Source: Apostichopus californicus
Lineage: Eukaryota; Echinodermata; Holothuroidea; Aspidochirotida; Stichopodidae
Assembly (NCBI GenBank): GCA_020650975.1
Contig: JAIPMN010000886.1
Location: 1-21,177 of the forward strand
Direction of reading: 5' to 3'
DNA: 21,177 bases
Shown: positions 20,726 through 21,177 of the stretch, piece by piece
Layout: every line of letters starts with the position of its first letter
How positions within the stretch are numbered: the first letter of the stretch is position 1
Made by a program: the position numbers and the translations under genes
The notes under the pieces: generated by a model
Told to the model about the DNA's origin: nothing
Database searches by the model: none
The model's input: the letters and a program-made list of their open reading frames with translations, nothing else

Positions 20726-21177
20726 GTAAATATTCTACCCATATGAAATGCTAAACAAATCCATTGGTGCAGACATTGGCCAAAAAATTTAATTGGATAG
20801 CCACCCGAGTCGTTAGGCTTTCTTGAAGCATATAATAATTAACTTAGCCTAGCCTGCATACATGCCATTGTCAAATTAAAGCCTTAAGCTGCGTTTCCAT
20901 GCACGCGGGCGGGCGGGCGGGCGGGCGGGCGGGCGGGCGGACGGGCGGGCTACGCGGAGAACCCATTTCCATGCACGCGGACGCGGGTAAACGCTCTGGC
21001 AGAGAGTATGTGATCATTTCTTCCAAAGTTAACTCGCAGCACAGTCGCCTAGGCCTACATCGGCACACTGGTCGTCCTCTCTACTTTACGTCGCCAAGTT
21101 TATCTGCTTGATGAAGAAATACTGCTACTTGCTCTGCTTAATCGACGACGTAATCGCCGGGCAAAAAGAAACCATCG
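20726..21177. other. Window end, possible intron or flank
   Basis: Contains the CGGG repeat. No exon was recognised. Confidence 0.5.
20894..20980 (+). repeat. CGGG microsatellite flanked by a 15-bp direct repeat
   Basis: About ten GGGC/GGAC tetramers (20906-20950) supply many closely spaced G-triplets, which could form a G-quadruplex. TTTCCATGCACGCGG occurs on both sides (20894-20908 and 20966-20980), so the tetramer array seems to have grown inside a duplicated unit. Confidence 0.85.

Noticed and set aside
20930-20950. GACGGGCGG resembling the SNORD43 guide to 18S C1703
   Set aside because: It is simply one variant tetramer in the CGGG microsatellite, with no C or D boxes. No SNORD43 was recognised in any RPL3 intron.

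Overview
This is animal nuclear DNA: AT-rich, with intron-split genes, GT/AG splice sites and dispersed repeats. Protein similarity to vertebrate orthologues, a deuterostome-style repeat tail and abundant TAGGCC-type repeats suggest a marine invertebrate deuterostome. An echinoderm is my best guess, but this cannot be fixed from the window alone.

Two housekeeping genes lie head to head around about 12.0 kb. NDUFB10, an accessory subunit of mitochondrial complex I, is on the minus strand in four coding exons (11873 down to 6382; 149 aa). RPL3, the large-subunit ribosomal protein uL3, is on the plus strand in nine coding exons (12263 to 18840; 409 aa). Both reading frames close perfectly across every splice junction. 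The start codons are only 389 bp apart, so the genes probably share a bidirectional promoter. RPL3 has a 5'TOP-like start and a first coding exon that holds only the ATG.

RPL3 introns 4, 5, 6 and 7 each carry one copy of the same box C/D snoRNA. Its box D guide matches 18S rRNA over 14 base pairs and points at the adenosine equivalent to human 18S A468. That is the target of SNORD83A/B, which also live in RPL3 introns in humans. The four copies form two subtypes that alternate A-B-A-B along the gene.

The rest is non-coding. 1-6381 is intergenic, with short tandem repeats and a roughly 1.5 kb dispersed-repeat region (about 3.9-5.4 kb). NDUFB10 intron 1 (8638-11803) holds a SINE/LINE-type tail, several fold-back elements and a striking cluster of CCGCCAT/ATGGCGG motifs. 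Downstream of RPL3 there is a triplicated motif in the 3' UTR, a long fold-back, a candidate first exon of a further gene (20657) and a G-rich CGGG repeat.
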